NCBI GenBank assembly: GCA_947039505.1
Contig: CAMQYZ010000004.1
Location: 62,001 to 126,000 of the forward strand
Origin: an uncultured Mycoplasma sp.
GTDB taxonomy: Bacteria > Bacillota_I > Bacilli_A > Mycoplasmatales > Metamycoplasmataceae
Length of the DNA: 64,000 nucleotides
Reading direction: 5' to 3'
In this document: piece after piece, positions 1-11,255 of the stretch
How positions within the stretch are numbered: the stretch's first letter is position 1
How the letters are laid out: every line of letters begins with the position of its first letter
The notes under the pieces: model-generated
What the model saw: only the letters and a program-made list of their open reading frames with translations
What the model was told of the DNA's origin: nothing
Databases searched by the model: none
Program-made: the position numbers and the translations under genes

Positions 1-1
1 T

Positions 2-715
2 GAACCTACAGTTGAAAATTTATGAATGGCATATTTTGATATTGGTGGATATAATTATGGCATTTCACAAATATTTTTAAACAATTCATCTGAACAAGTC
101 ACAAGAAACACAAGAACTCCATTAATGAAAAATAGTTTTACAGATATTAAATTTTCAGGGTTTTTAGACAAATCAAAAAAGTATAAATCTATATTACTAA
201 AAGACTTGAACGGCTCATATAAAAAATATGATTTTCTAAAAAATAATTATGAGTATAAATTTTTAAGTGCAAAAAGCGATGTTTTATCCAACAAAAGAGA
301 CCTTTCTAAAACTCAAGATAAATTTGGTTATACTACTCCTTATATTGATATTTCCAAAGTTGATTTATCTTCTCCTATTAAAGTTTGAAACGATAAAAAT
401 GATAATAATCAACTAGAAGCAGGAGAGTATGACTCATTAACTGTTTCTCCAGATAGACCAACAACTACATTTAGAGAAAGTTTTTCAAAAACTTTTGAAG
501 ATGGAACTGTGTATAAAGATGAAGATATTAAGAATAGAGATTTTTATGAAGTCGTTGCTAATGGCAAAGATGTATATTTACAATTATATAAAATAGACAA
601 TAAATCATATAGTGCTTTAAAAATTAATCAAACTCAAGGATTTTCTAATTTGAATATTGGTATTTTCCAAGATATTGTAATGCTTGACAATTGACAATAC
701 AAGAAAAAAAGATAA
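2..715 (+). CDS. C-terminal part of an unrecognised protein
   Basis: An open reading frame enters from beyond the left edge and ends at a TAA, with 237 residues visible. In-frame TGA codons read as Trp. The visible part is soluble-looking and rich in Lys, Asn, Asp, Ser and Tyr, with no membrane segment and no motif I recognise. The composition resembles the surface or secreted lipoproteins of mollicutes, but the N-terminus that would carry a signal peptide lies outside the window. Its last 33 codons overlap, on the opposite strand and in the same codon phase, the 3' end of the comEC frame. Function unknown. Confidence 0.6.
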
Positions 716-2002
716 ATAATAAATATCAATAAATTGTCAACCAATATCAATATTCAAAATAATACTATTTTTATAAAAAATATTAATGATATAATCAATC
801 ACCATATAATAATAATTTAAATAAGTTTTAAAAGGAAAACCTAAAATTGAAATAACATAATTAACCGCAGTGATTGGTGAAAAAATAATTGAGTTTATTA
901 ACCCCAAAATATTAACTCAACCATTAATGTAAATAAAAAGAATTGTAGAACATAAGTAAGATATTAAAATGATTAGTGCTAATTTTATTTTTTTATTTTT
1001 AACATCAATAATAAATAAAATACTAAATGTGATTAAAAATGTAAAAACAAAAGAGAGAGAAAAAACAACAAAAGGATTATATACAAACAGAATCAGCATA
1101 ACAAAGGAGAGAATATCTATTTTCTCAAATTTATTGTTAAGTAATTCTCGATTTATAAAACAAAAAATTAGAAATAAAAATGCCCTCAAACTACTTATTG
1201 GAAAATCCAAAAAATATAAATAAATAAAAATAATTAAAAATCCAATAAATTGACCAATTGTTTTTTTAATTTTAATTTTCTTAAAAATAAATAAAATAAT
1301 TATCATCAATAAATTAATATGAAATCCAGATATAACAAAAAGATGCAAAACAGAGATATATTTTATTTTTTCATATAGATCCTTATTTAAATCATTTTTC
1401 TTACCAATTAAAATTAAAGAAATATATTTAATATAGAAATCAGGACCTTCCAATAAGTAATTCATCATTTTGGCTCTAATTGAAATTTTTTCATCAACTT
1501 TAAATAACTTAACATTAGTTGCTATATATTTAATATTTAAAGATTTTAAGTAGCTACTATACTTATCTTTTTTCAATCTTAAATCTTCAATATTAGTGGT
1601 TCTAACATTTATTAAATCGTCTATATTAAAAATATTTTTTGATTTTAATAATATTTTATTATTGTCTTTAGATATAACATAACCAGAAGAAATAACTTGA
1701 CTAATTTTATATTTATCATTTATTTCACCAATATGCTTAGGTGAATCAAGAAAATAAATTCCTAACACAAAACAAGGAGCAATAATAATCAAACTTATTA
1801 ATCATTTTCAAGATGTAAAAAATATTATAATTAACGTAAGAATTAAAAAAATAAGTCATCGAGTTTCTTTTGTTTCTCAATAAGTAAAAGAAAATACCAA
1901 ACCTAAAACGAAAAGGAAAAAATTTAAGAAAGATCAATGCGCTCTTTTAAATAAACTAGAGTTTTTTCACCTATGCCTGGAAGATCATCTATTTCATTTC
2001 AT
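617..2002 (-). CDS. comEC: ComEC/Rec2-type competence membrane protein, channel domain only
   Basis: ComEC forms the inner-membrane channel for DNA uptake in competent bacteria. The frame gives about 461 residues with many hydrophobic segments and the family pattern ISVLHLFVISGFHINLL in the middle of the Competence domain, followed by a run of membrane helices. The metallo-beta-lactamase domain that ends full-length ComEC is absent. The gene follows comEA. The start is uncertain: the ATG used here overlaps comEA by 79 bases, and TTG codons at 1900 and 1792 are alternatives. TGA-as-Trp carries the frame past 917 to a TAA at 617, inside the opposing gene. The family call is firm; both ends are less so. 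Confidence 0.72.
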
Positions 2003-2427
2003 ATCGGTATTCCTTTATTGGTGTTTTTGTATTTAATAATTATTTTTGCAATATTATCCTTAACACCTATTGCCTTTAATTGACTTATTGTTTTTATATC
2101 TGAATATTTTATTTTAGGAATTTCTCCCACTTTGTAAGGAACAATAATTTCAAAAGATTTGCTTTGCTTAAAATCCAAACCCAATAAATGGATGTCAGCA
2201 GAACTCTTTACATCAGCTTTAAAAATTATTTCTCTAATGGTTTGATCTTTGAGAAAGTGATATTCACCAGGAGAATCTACAGCTCCAGAAATTGTGGCAA
2301 TTAATTTTTCTTCAATCATTATTGAATTTTTATTTTCAAGAAAATTTGTATTGAAAAGATAAATCACACCAACTGATAGAGACCCTAAAAATATAGAAAA
2401 CATTAAAGTTTTAATAAAAAATTTCAA
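1924..2427 (-). CDS. comEA: ComEA-type DNA-binding competence protein
   Basis: ComEA is a membrane-anchored DNA receptor that passes DNA to ComEC. The 167-residue product has an N-terminal membrane anchor (about residues 5-25), a middle SLBB-like region containing ISGAVDSPGEY, and a C-terminal helix-hairpin-helix pair. The second hairpin, DDLPGIGEKTLVYLKERI, is classical for the family and is seen only when the TGA at 1999 is read as Trp. The chosen start is a TTG placed about seven bases after a GAGGTGA ribosome-binding site; the nearer ATG is out of frame. It is translated just ahead of comEC, and the 3' end overlaps the likely comEC start. Confidence 0.82.
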
Positions 2428-2553
2428 AATTCATCACCTCACATATTAATGTATTTTTTATCAGTTAATTAGTTAAAAAAAAATATAATAAGTAAAAAAT
2501 GATAATAATTATGATTGTTTATATATAAAAATAGTTTTTAATACAAGAAAATA

Positions 2554-4018
2554 TGTTAATTGGAATTCATTAAAGACTAAAATCTATTTTTAAAATTATT
2601 TTTACAACATGTTTTTGCAATATTTGGATCAAATATTTTAGTCTCAATTCTTTTTAATGATTCTACAGGTTATGAAGTTATCCCAATTCAAGTTGCTTTT
2701 TCAGGGATAGGAACGATAATTTACTTGTGTATGATAGTGTTTAAAGTAGCAATTTATTTAGTTCTTCATTTGCTTACTTAGGGGCTTATGACCACTTTTT
2801 GAATCACTTCTGGGTATAAAGTATTTCTTTCCTTAATGATTATTGGAATTATTTACATCATTGTAGCAAGAATAATTCATTTCACAAAAGGTCAAATATA
2901 TATCAAAAAATATTATCTCCTATAATAATCGATCCAACAATAATATTGATTGATTTGTCTCTAATGACGAATTCTGCAAAAGATTCATATTTAAATCCTT
3001 CTTATGCAACTGATTTAGATTTATGTAGTCGTTGAGAATTAATAATTATTTCCATAATAACATTTTCTATAATTGTTTTTTGTTTCGTTTTCACAAAAAA
3101 ATTTTTGAAAATGATTCCAATATTAATAGATTTAACTTTATTCACTTTAATGATTGGTGAAATTGCAAATGGAAAAAGAAATTTGACATTGTCTGAAAAA
3201 ATATTCCCATCATTTAATTTGAATAAATTAATAGATTATAAAAATTTAATTTGATATCCAAATATAACAAATATGCGAGAAAAGTTAATAGCCAATAATG
3301 ATTGTTCATTTAAATTAAAAACTTTATTAGCGATCGTTTCAATATCAATAATAACCATATCCGAACATATTGGAGATCGCATAAATATTGAAAATCTTAC
3401 AGGAAATGATTTTATATCCAAAAAATCAGGACTTTCAAAAACATTAATAGGTAGTGGAATAGCAACAATAGTTTCTGCTTTCATGGAAGGTTCTGTCAAT
3501 ACTTCTTATAGAGAAAATACATCGATAATTGCAATGACAAAAATTGTATCTATATGAATTATATTTGCGAATGCTTGTATGTCAATAGTAATTTCTTTTA
3601 AAGCACCAATTAGTCAAGTTATTACAATAATTCCTAAAAAAGTTATTAGTGGTGTTGAAATAATTTTATTTTCATTAATTGCAATTAATGGTTTAAAGCT
3701 ATTAATAAGTTAAAAAATTGATTTTGAAAAGCAAGAAATATCATTATTTTTTCACTAATTTCTGTCATTATACTAGGTGGTGTGATATTTGATTTTTCTC
3801 CTAAAATTGCATTATCAAGAATAGGAATTATAATTTCAATTTTTATTAATAAATTATTACCTAACAAAAAAGATGACAATTAATAATATATTCAACACGT
3901 TGATTTGACGCCTTCAGATATTACAAATAATTTAAAAAAATATCAAGAATAAAAGCAAGAAAACATTTATCAATATTAAGAAGAAAAAAATGATAAACAT
4001 AAAAATGAAAAAGATTAA
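2554..4018 (+). pseudogene. uraA: Decayed uracil/xanthine permease (NCS2, UraA/PyrP type)
   Basis: Translated pieces in different frames match successive parts of a uracil permease. LQHVFAIFGSNILVSIL opens it, GIGTIIYL follows, and after a frame change near 2760 comes SSSFAYLGAYD. Further on is EHIGDRINIENLTGNDF with the transport helix MEGSVNTSYRENTS. The late part ends in a TAA near 3712, and a last membrane segment continues in another frame to about 3880. A charged tail with stop codons follows to about 4018. At least three frameshifts or stops break the gene, so it cannot make a working transporter. There is no clean start codon. The family call is strong; the outer limits are approximate. 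Confidence 0.86.
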
Positions 4019-4060
4019 AGTTTTTTACCTAATAAAGATAAAAAAAATATATAATATTTT

Positions 4061-4343
4061 TGCATTGGTCAATTGCTGCAAAAATGTAGAGGAAAGTCCG
4101 CGCTAGCACCATCTGCGATGATGGTAGTGTTCATGTTAGATCAAATAAATCTAAGCCTAGACGACAAGTGCCACAGAGACGAGCTTATTAAGTTAAGGTG
4201 AAACGCGGTAAACTCCATGAGCTAGAAACCCAAATTTTGGTAGGGGAATTCACGTTAGAGAAATGAATCGAGTGTGAGAGGGAAACCTAGATAAATAATT
4301 GACACTTTTTAGAAAGAACAGAACGCGGCTTATAGATGCAAAC
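4061..4343 (+). ncRNA. rnpB: RNase P RNA (type B)
   Basis: This is the catalytic RNA of RNase P, which trims tRNA 5' ends. The universal block GAGGAAAGTCCGCGC lies near the 5' end (about 4089-4103), and the 3' conserved region with ACAGAACGCGGCTTATAG lies at about 4318-4335. The outer stem P1 forms between TGCAT at the start and ATGCA just before the terminator. A TATAAT box at 4050-4055 sits at the right distance for a start near 4061. The ends are estimated from the P1 pairing. Confidence 0.93.
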
Positions 4344-4368
4344 CATGCTTATGCATGGTTTTATTTTT
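4341..4368 (+). terminator. rnpB terminator
   Basis: AACCATGC, a four-base loop, and GCATGGTT form an 8-bp hairpin followed by TTATTTTT, directly after the P1 closing strand of RNase P RNA. Confidence 0.85.
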
Positions 4369-4449
4369 AAATAAAATATTTATTACATCTTAACAATAAT
4401 TATCTTTAGTTTTCTTATATAATTGTTATTGAATAATAAGGAGGCAAAT

Positions 4450-5064
4450 ATGGGTTGAGTAATGTGACTAGTTATGGGACTTCTTGTTGGTGTTATGATA
4501 TTCTTTTTAGGATTCAGTTATTTTCGTGATAAAAAGAAAAATAAAATTGTTATTTATAAAAAAATTGAACTAAAGAATATCACTGAAAAAACATCAAAAG
4601 ATATATCACTAAGAATTAATACTATTGTTGAAATTAACCAAGAAAAAATAGACCAATTTGTTCCTTCAATAGGAATATTAACTATGAAAGAAATTAATAC
4701 TATTGCCAAAGAAATGTTAAAAGATATTTATAAATCTAATCTTTTTAAAAAAATATATCTTGCTGATGATTATGACCCCGAATTTGCTGACAAACTTAAA
4801 ACATTAATTGATGTAAAATCTAATCATTGAAGTAAAAAATGTGTTGAAGAACTTAACTATTTTTTACTACTTGAAAATGAATTGAAAAATGATGATAACT
4901 ATCTTCAAATAAAAGAAGAAATTAAAGAAAAAGTAAACGCAAAATTTAACAAAGAAGAAGTTCTGGAAAATACTGAACAAGAATCTAATTTCGAAAGCAA
5001 CACACCTTCTTCAAAAGATGATTTACATTTGATGAAAAAGAGAAATAGTGAATCTACCAAATAA
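4450..5064 (+). CDS. Unrecognised membrane-anchored protein upstream of pgsA
   Basis: A 204-residue protein with an excellent AAGGAGG site before its ATG. Residues 1-24 form one hydrophobic helix (MGWVMWLVMGLLVGVMIFFL). The rest is hydrophilic and rich in Lys, Glu and Ile, with a charged, Ser-rich C-terminal tail. The shape is that of a single-pass protein with a cytoplasmic or surface domain. No family recognised. The gene ends inside the start of pgsA (17-base overlap), so the two are probably translated together. Two internal TGA codons read as Trp. Confidence 0.8.
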
Positions 5065-5644
5065 ATTAACTTTATTAAGAATGTTGATGCTAATTCCGTT
5101 TGTTGTTTTTATGTCATTATTCATGATAGAGGGATGAGGTAAGTTTGAATTATTAACTTATCAAGATCCTGAAATAATGTGATTTTATTTGTCAGGAATA
5201 ATTTTTGCATTAGCTATGATTACTGATTGATTGGATGGTTATTTAGCTAGAAAATACAATCAAATAACTTCCTTTGGAAAATTATTTGATCCGATTGCAG
5301 ATAAGATCATTACCACAACGGCGATTGTTTTTTTGATGTTGTGTAATTATTCATTTGTATGATTGATTCTAATATTTATCTTAAGAGATATTTTGGTTGA
5401 TGGTTCAAGAAATCTTGCAGCAATTAAACAACTTAAAATAGAGGCTTCTATTTACGGAAAATTAAAAACCGTTGTTCAATCTTTAGCTATTATAATATTA
5501 TTTTTTGTTACTCCCATAATTTCTAATAAAGATCTTTTGGAAATACTATTATTAAATATTCCATTAATCATTGCAGGATTACTGAGCATTATATCTGGAG
5601 CATTATATTTCAAACAAATTATTCCATACTTAAAAACTAAATAA
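5048..5644 (+). CDS. pgsA: CDP-diacylglycerol-glycerol-3-phosphate phosphatidyltransferase
   Basis: This membrane enzyme makes phosphatidylglycerol phosphate from CDP-diacylglycerol and glycerol-3-phosphate, the committed step to phosphatidylglycerol and cardiolipin. The 198-residue protein opens with [18 protein letters not shown] and carries the CDP-alcohol phosphotransferase signature at about residues 58-80: [10 protein letters not shown], then [11 protein letters not shown]. Four or more membrane helices follow. The start is a GTG overlapping the upstream gene by 17 bases; it gives the usual family N-terminus. gpsA, elsewhere in this window, makes its glycerol-3-phosphate substrate. Confidence 0.93.
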
Positions 5645-5660
5645 GCAACAAGCGAAACAA

Positions 5661-5692
5661 AAAAAAGAAGAAATTTATTTTTCTTCTTTTTT
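5661..5692. terminator. Bidirectional terminator between pgsA and lon
   Basis: A run of AAAAAAGAAGAAA pairs with TTTCTTCTTTTTT across a short loop. It lies between two convergent genes, includes the lon stop codon, and has T-tracts on both strands. Confidence 0.6.
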
Positions 5693-8161
5693 AGTATTTT
5701 TGATTTTTAATGGTTTTGTCGATTTAACATCCTTAAAAAGAATGTCATACATTTCCAAATAATTAGCCACAGGAATAAACTTTATCTCTGAAGTAACTTC
5801 TTTAGGAATATCAACCAAATTTCTTTTATTATCTTTAGGTATAAAAATAGTTTTAATGCCATTTGTTAAAGCCGCTAATGATTTTTCTTTTAAACCACCT
5901 ATTGCAAGAACTTTACCCCTTAAAGTTATTTCCCCAGTCATTCCCACTAAATGTGAAACAGGTTTTCCTGAAAGTGCAGAAATAATAGAAGTAGTAAAAG
6001 TTACTCCTGCCGATGGTCCATCCTTAGGCACAGCCCCTTCTGGAACATGAATATGAATAACATTTTCTTCAAAATCAAAATCAATATCAAATTGTTTTGC
6101 ATTAGTTCTAATATAAGCTAGCGCTATCTGAGCTGACTCTTTCATTACATCTCTAAGTTGACCGGTTAATTTAAAGTCACCCTTACCAAGGAATGTTGTT
6201 ACTTCAATTGCTAAAGTTGATCCTCCATAAGGTGTATAAGCTAATCCGTTGACCGAACCTACTTGTGCTTCTTTATCCATATCTTCGTCTGAATATTTAA
6301 TTACACCTAAAAATTTGCTTATAGTTTTATCTTCTATAACAAATGAGTCTTTGATTTTTTTCTCAACCACACCCAGAGCAATTTTTCTTGCAATTTTATC
6401 CAAAACTCTCTTAAGATTTCTCACACCAGCTTCAGCAGTATAGTGTTTAGTTATATACTTTAATTGTGAATCAGTAATTTGAAATTGTTCAGGAGTTAAA
6501 GCATTTTGCTGAATGACTTTATCTATCAAATATTTTCTAGCTATATTAACTTTCTCAATAATTGTATATGAATTTAATTCAATAATTTCAACTCTATCTA
6601 ATAACGGAGATGGAATACCTTCATAATAATTAGCGGTTGCTATAAACATAACTTTTGAAAGATCATATTCTATTTCTAAATAATGATCTTGAAAATTTGC
6701 ATTTTGTTCTGGATCCAAAACCTCAAGCATTGCCGATGATGGATCACCCTTGTTGTCAGATGACATTTTATCAATTTCATCCAAAAGAATAACTGGATTG
6801 GAAACTCCTGATTTTTTAATAGCTTGTATAATTTTACCAGGCATAGCACCAACATAAGTTCTTCTGTGACCCCTAATTTCAGATTCATCCTTGATTCCAC
6901 CTAAAGAAATTTTAATGAATTTTCTATCCAAAGATTCAGCAATAGCTTGAGCTAAAGATGTCTTACCAGTTCCTGGAGGACCCAACAAAGTTATTATTGG
7001 TGCATTATTTTGTCCTGATGCTTGATTGTACCCATTAGATTTTTGAAAAATACTTTCACTAATTTCTACATTTTCACCATCAATTAATTTATGAGATTTT
7101 TTCTTGGGAGGATTTTTTTCTTTATTATTAATAATAACAGCTAAAAATTCAATAATCCTTTCCTTAACTTCTTTGAGTCCAAAATGATGTTCTTCAAGAA
7201 TTTTTTTAGCTTTTTTAATATCAATTGATTCAATATTTGTTTTTTTTCATGGAAGAATAGTTAAAAGATCAATATATGTTCTACTTATGTTTGCCTCCGG
7301 TGAAGATGACATCATATTTTTTAGTCTTGATTTTTCTTTTTTAATAGCTAAAATTACTTCTTCTGGGTATATTTTTTTATTTTCAGAAGAAGATAATATT
7401 TCATCTATTTTTTCTTCTGTCTCATCATCATCTCCCAGTTTATTTTTAATTACTTTCATTCTTTCACGTAACAAAAACTCTCTTTGTTGATTATCTAAGT
7501 TTTTCTTAATATCTTTATCTAAATTAACATCTAACTCCAACATATTTTTATAAGTAATAAGCGATGATAAAAAATATTTATATTGATCAATAATGTTTTT
7601 AGCTGAAAATATTCTATATTTATCTTCAAAAGAAAATTCAATGACAGAAGCAATACTATTAATAAAATTTTTCTGTCCCATTGAACTCTTTAATATAGCG
7701 ATATTTTTTGAAGGAAATAATGTTTCCCCTCTTGAAATAGAAGAAATTACTGTATCAATCTTGTCCACATAAATAGCTAATTCTTTCTCTGAAACATCTT
7801 CATTAACTTGATCTTCAATAAATTCTCCAGAAAAAAAACCTACACCTTCGCCATCCACCGCTAAAGGATCAATATTTATTACTCTAACTCTTTTTTCACA
7901 AATTAAATGTAATTTTAAATGACCGCCCACTATTGGTTCAGTATTAGTTACACTACATTGAATTCCATATTCATAAAGTTCATCCTTTTCCTTAATAGTT
8001 GATGCATTGATGTTTTTTTGAGCAACGATAACTATTTTATTATAAAAAATACTTTTCGAAACATTTATAGAATTTATAGATTTTTTACGACCAACTTCTA
8101 GAGTCATAGGAGCAGTTTCAAAACCAATAATTTCTCTAGATGGTATAAATGGTAAATTCAT
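5675..8161 (-). CDS. lon: ATP-dependent protease Lon
   Basis: Lon is the cytoplasmic AAA+ serine protease that degrades damaged and tagged proteins. The 828-residue length is normal. An N-terminal substrate-binding domain is followed by Walker A (GPPGTGKT, about 394-401), Walker B (ILLDEID, about 458-464), the family sequence RRTYVGAMPG, and a C-terminal protease domain with the catalytic Ser in PKDGPSAG (about 717) and Lys in GGLKEK (about 760). The ATG follows an AAGGAGA site. No CIRCE heat-shock operator was seen upstream. In mollicutes that lack Clp proteases Lon is thought to clear tmRNA-tagged proteins, and the tmRNA is in this window. Confidence 0.97.
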
Positions 8162-8281
8162 ATATTCTCCTTGTTTATGTCTTTTGATAAAATAAGAGAA
8201 TTATTTATATCAATATTAATATAAAACAATTATAAACAAAAAACTAAAAATATTAAATTTTAAGATGAATATTGATGATAT

Positions 8282-8914
8282 TTAACAAATATATTGATTT
8301 ACACCAATTAAACTTGATAATAACACAGAATTAATACCTAATGAAAATATATTAAAAGTTCCATAAACCAAAACAATTCCAGCTCAATAATTAGGAAGTA
8401 TTAAAATTACTTGCATTCCACTAAATTCATATTGTTTCATTAATTCTATAAAATTTATTGAGAGATTTTGATTGGAAATAATATTAAAAAATATTGGTGT
8501 AAAAACAATTCCATTTAAAACAATCATAATTATCGTTGTAATAAATGATGAAAAAAAGAAAATTGCAAACATCTTCTTGTTTTTTAATATTTTTTTAAAA
8601 ATAAAATTGAAACATATAAAAAGCAAGCAAGTAACAACAAATACTATTTTACCAACGAAGAATAATTCAATAAAACCAATATTTGTCCCAGGTAGAAAAG
8701 GGTGAATAATAAAATTGCTCAAAAGTGTTATTAACCCATATTTTCAACCAGTCACCACAAATGACAAAGATATAAAAGCTATAGCAATATCAATTCTTAA
8801 AAATGATGATCCAATTATAAAAGGTATAATATTTGAAAGCATTGAACTAATCAAAGATAAAGAAAGCATTAAAGAACTAAAAACTAAAGAAAAATATTTA
8901 GATTTGTTTTTCAT
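8282..8914 (-). CDS. ECF-type transporter S component, substrate unknown
   Basis: S components are small membrane proteins that bind a vitamin or similar micronutrient and work with a shared EcfA-EcfA'-EcfT module. The 210-residue product has about six hydrophobic segments and the usual pattern of an early helix, a conserved LRIDIAIAFISLSF stretch and then GWKYGLITLLSN. A clear AGAGGAAA site precedes the ATG. TGA codons read as Trp extend the frame to a TAA at 8282. No ATPase or EcfT gene is adjacent, so it must share an energising module encoded elsewhere. The residues that would assign riboflavin, folate or thiamine are not clear to me. Confidence 0.7.
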
Positions 8915-8969
8915 TAATTTTCCTCTCTTTTTTTGATTAAAATATCACTAACTTAAATTATAAGCGAAA

Positions 8970-10469
8970 TTAACCTATAGCAATATCTTCTTCTAAATAA
9001 TCGAAGGTAAATTGCTTATTTTTATTACCTTTTCAAACTAGTATTGTTGATGATATTCCAAGTTGACCTATAAACATAGTAAGAATAATTGCTATTTTTG
9101 AGATACCATTCAAACTAGGTGTTAGTCCCGTTGATAAACCTGTTGTACCAAAAGCAGAAGAAACCTCAAATAAAATATCAATATAACCAAAGTTTTGAAG
9201 AGAATCATTATGAATAGATGACATTGTAATAAAAGAAGTTATAAAAATGATAAAAATTGAAATAGAAAACACTATTTGAGCAGTATTGGTTGTTTCCTGA
9301 GGAATTCTTCTATTAAAAACCCTAACACTAGGTGTACCTCTAATTTTTGATCATATTGAAAGAACTATAAGCGCTATTGTAGTAGTTCTTATTCCTCCAG
9401 CAGTTGAAGAGGGAGCAGAACCTATAAACATCATTATCACGTAAAGAATAATAGTTGGTTCTGATAAATGTTTCAGATCAATTGTTGCAAATCCAGCATT
9501 TCGTGTTGAAAATGTATTAAAGAATATTGCCATAAATTTTGAACCAGTATCTCCAATATCACTTTGTCACAAGGGAACTTCATCTCCATCCAAACTTCTA
9601 ACGGATGTTGTTTCAAATGCAAATGCAAATATTAAACCAGTAATTGAAATGGTTAAATAAGAAATACAACTTATTTTTGAAAACAAAGAAAATGCCGGAG
9701 GATTTCCAGGTAACCTTTTAATTTTGTGAACTAATCAAGAATATGTATCATAAATAACTGGATACCCTATTCCACCAATTATAAATAAAATTAAAAAAAT
9801 TATTTGAATAGAATATGCTGAATAATATGGTGCCAATGATGTACTACCGATTATGTCAAATCCAGCATTATTTATTGCACTAATGGAATGAAAAATAGCA
9901 AATCTAATTGATAAACCAATATTTCCAACAGGATTATTTTCAGGACTTAATTCTGTTGGTATTTCAAAATAAAAAATAAAAGAAAGAATAAAAGAAGATA
10001 TAGTAATTAAAATTAAAATTAAACTAACTGAAACAATTATTGTTTTTTTAGAAAAATTTGCATCTTTTGAAGATCTTTCTTGACTCAATATATTTCTAGT
10101 AGATAAGTTTAATTTTTGTCGAAAAATAAAATTAAAAACATAAACTTTCACAGCGAATATACCAATTCCACCCAATAAAATTAAAATCGCTATTATTGCT
10201 TGACCAAACATAGATCAAGTTTCTGAGGTGACAACAGTTACTAAACCTGTATCACTAAAAGCACTAGCTGCAGTAAACAGAGCATCAATATAATGAACTT
10301 CAACACCTTCATAATGTGAAAATGGAGTTAACAACAATAACGAACTAATAATTGTGACCAAAAAATAAGCAATAAAAATTATTTTTACATTAGACAAATG
10401 AAAAAAGAATTGTTTAATTTTTTTAAAAAAACTTTTAATTTTTATGTTATTTTTATTTTTATTTTCCAT
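8970..10469 (-). CDS. ktrB: Potassium uptake channel subunit KtrB/TrkH
   Basis: KtrB is the potassium-conducting membrane subunit of the Ktr system. Its 499 residues contain the four repeated pore loops of the family: ASAFSDTGLV, SAINNAGFD, STRNAGFAT and SAFGTTGLSTG, each followed by membrane helices. The helix after the third loop carries GSAPSSTAGGIRTTT, typical of Ktr/Trk proteins. The gene is divergent from ktrA with only 65 bp between the starts, so the two subunits share one control region. Several TGA codons are read as Trp, including one near 10212. The product ends with a short acidic tail. Confidence 0.94.
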
Positions 10470-10534
10470 ATTTAAGTATTATACTAATAAAATAATGTTA
10501 AAATTATATTTAAAAATATATGCGAGGTGCAGTT

Positions 10535-11251
10535 ATGTCTAGAAAAGATATATGTGTTATTGGAATAGGTCGTTTCGGTAGTGCCGTTGTTTCAAAATTA
10601 GTTGATTTAGAACAAAATGTTTTAGCAATTGATAAAGATGAATTGAAGTTAAACAAATTGAAAGACAAAACAATAAGTTCTGTTATTTTAGATGCAGCTG
10701 ACATGAATGCATTAAAAGCTATTGGTATTAGTGATATTGATACTGTAATAGTTGGTGTGGGAGATAATATTGAAATTATTGCCGCTTTACTAGAACTTAA
10801 AATAAAACATATTATTGCAAGAGCAAAGACTCATAGACATGCTAGAGTATTAAGACAAATAGGTGTTGATGTCATCATTAGACCTGAAGAAGAATCAGGA
10901 ACTCGAACCGCACTAATTGCAACTAATGCAAATTTTATTAATTTTTCACACTCTTTGAAAGAGTTAGGTGATGGATTTGTAATTGGTTCAACAAAAGTGA
11001 AAAACGAAAACTATATCGGTATTCCCTTGAAAGATTTAAAATTGAACAAAAAAGGAATCACTATTGTTCTAGTAAAAGATAATTTAAAAAGCACTCTTCC
11101 TGATGGATTAATTAAATTAAATTTTGATTCCGTTGTAACAATTGTAGGAATGGTTGATCATGTTACAAAATTTATTGGTTTACTTAATAAAAATGTTGAA
11201 CCTAAAAAGAAAACGACAATGTTTGATACAAAAGTCAGAAATTTAAAATAA
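10535..11251 (+). CDS. ktrA: Potassium uptake regulatory subunit KtrA (RCK)
   Basis: KtrA is the cytoplasmic ring that binds nucleotide and gates KtrB. The 238-residue protein starts with a Rossmann fold, DICVIGIGRFGSAVV (G-x-G-x-x-G), followed by the acidic end of strand 2 (AIDKDE) and a C-terminal TrkA-C domain from about residue 140. I chose the ATG at 10535 because a GAGGTG site lies about seven bases upstream; an ATG 15 bases earlier is in frame but has no site. The stop lies four bases from that of the convergent nicotinate phosphoribosyltransferase gene, with no room for a separate terminator. Confidence 0.93.
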   Translation: MSRKDICVIGIGRFGSAVVSKLVDLEQNVLAIDKDELKLNKLKDKTISSVILDAADMNALKAIGISDIDTVIVGVGDNIEIIAALLELKIKHIIARAKTHRHARVLRQIGVDVIIRPEEESGTRTALIATNANFINFSHSLKELGDGFVIGSTKVKNENYIGIPLKDLKLNKKGITIVLVKDNLKSTLPDGLIKLNFDSVVTIVGMVDHVTKFIGLLNKNVEPKKKTTMFDTKVRNLK

Positions 11252-11255
11252 GTAA

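Noticed and set aside
969..1223. Plus-strand open frame of 84 codons inside comEC
   Set aside because: It is antisense to conserved ComEC membrane helices and its Lys/Asn/Ile composition is what reverse reading of such helices gives.
3236..3499. Minus-strand open frame of 87 codons inside the uracil permease remnant
   Set aside because: The plus strand matches a permease at this place; the reverse frame has no start signal and no family likeness.
5675..8161. Lon as two or three separate fragments, and the same for rpoB, rpoC, the ATPase and others
   Set aside because: The breaks are all TGA codons at conserved Trp or neutral positions in one frame, as expected for code 4.
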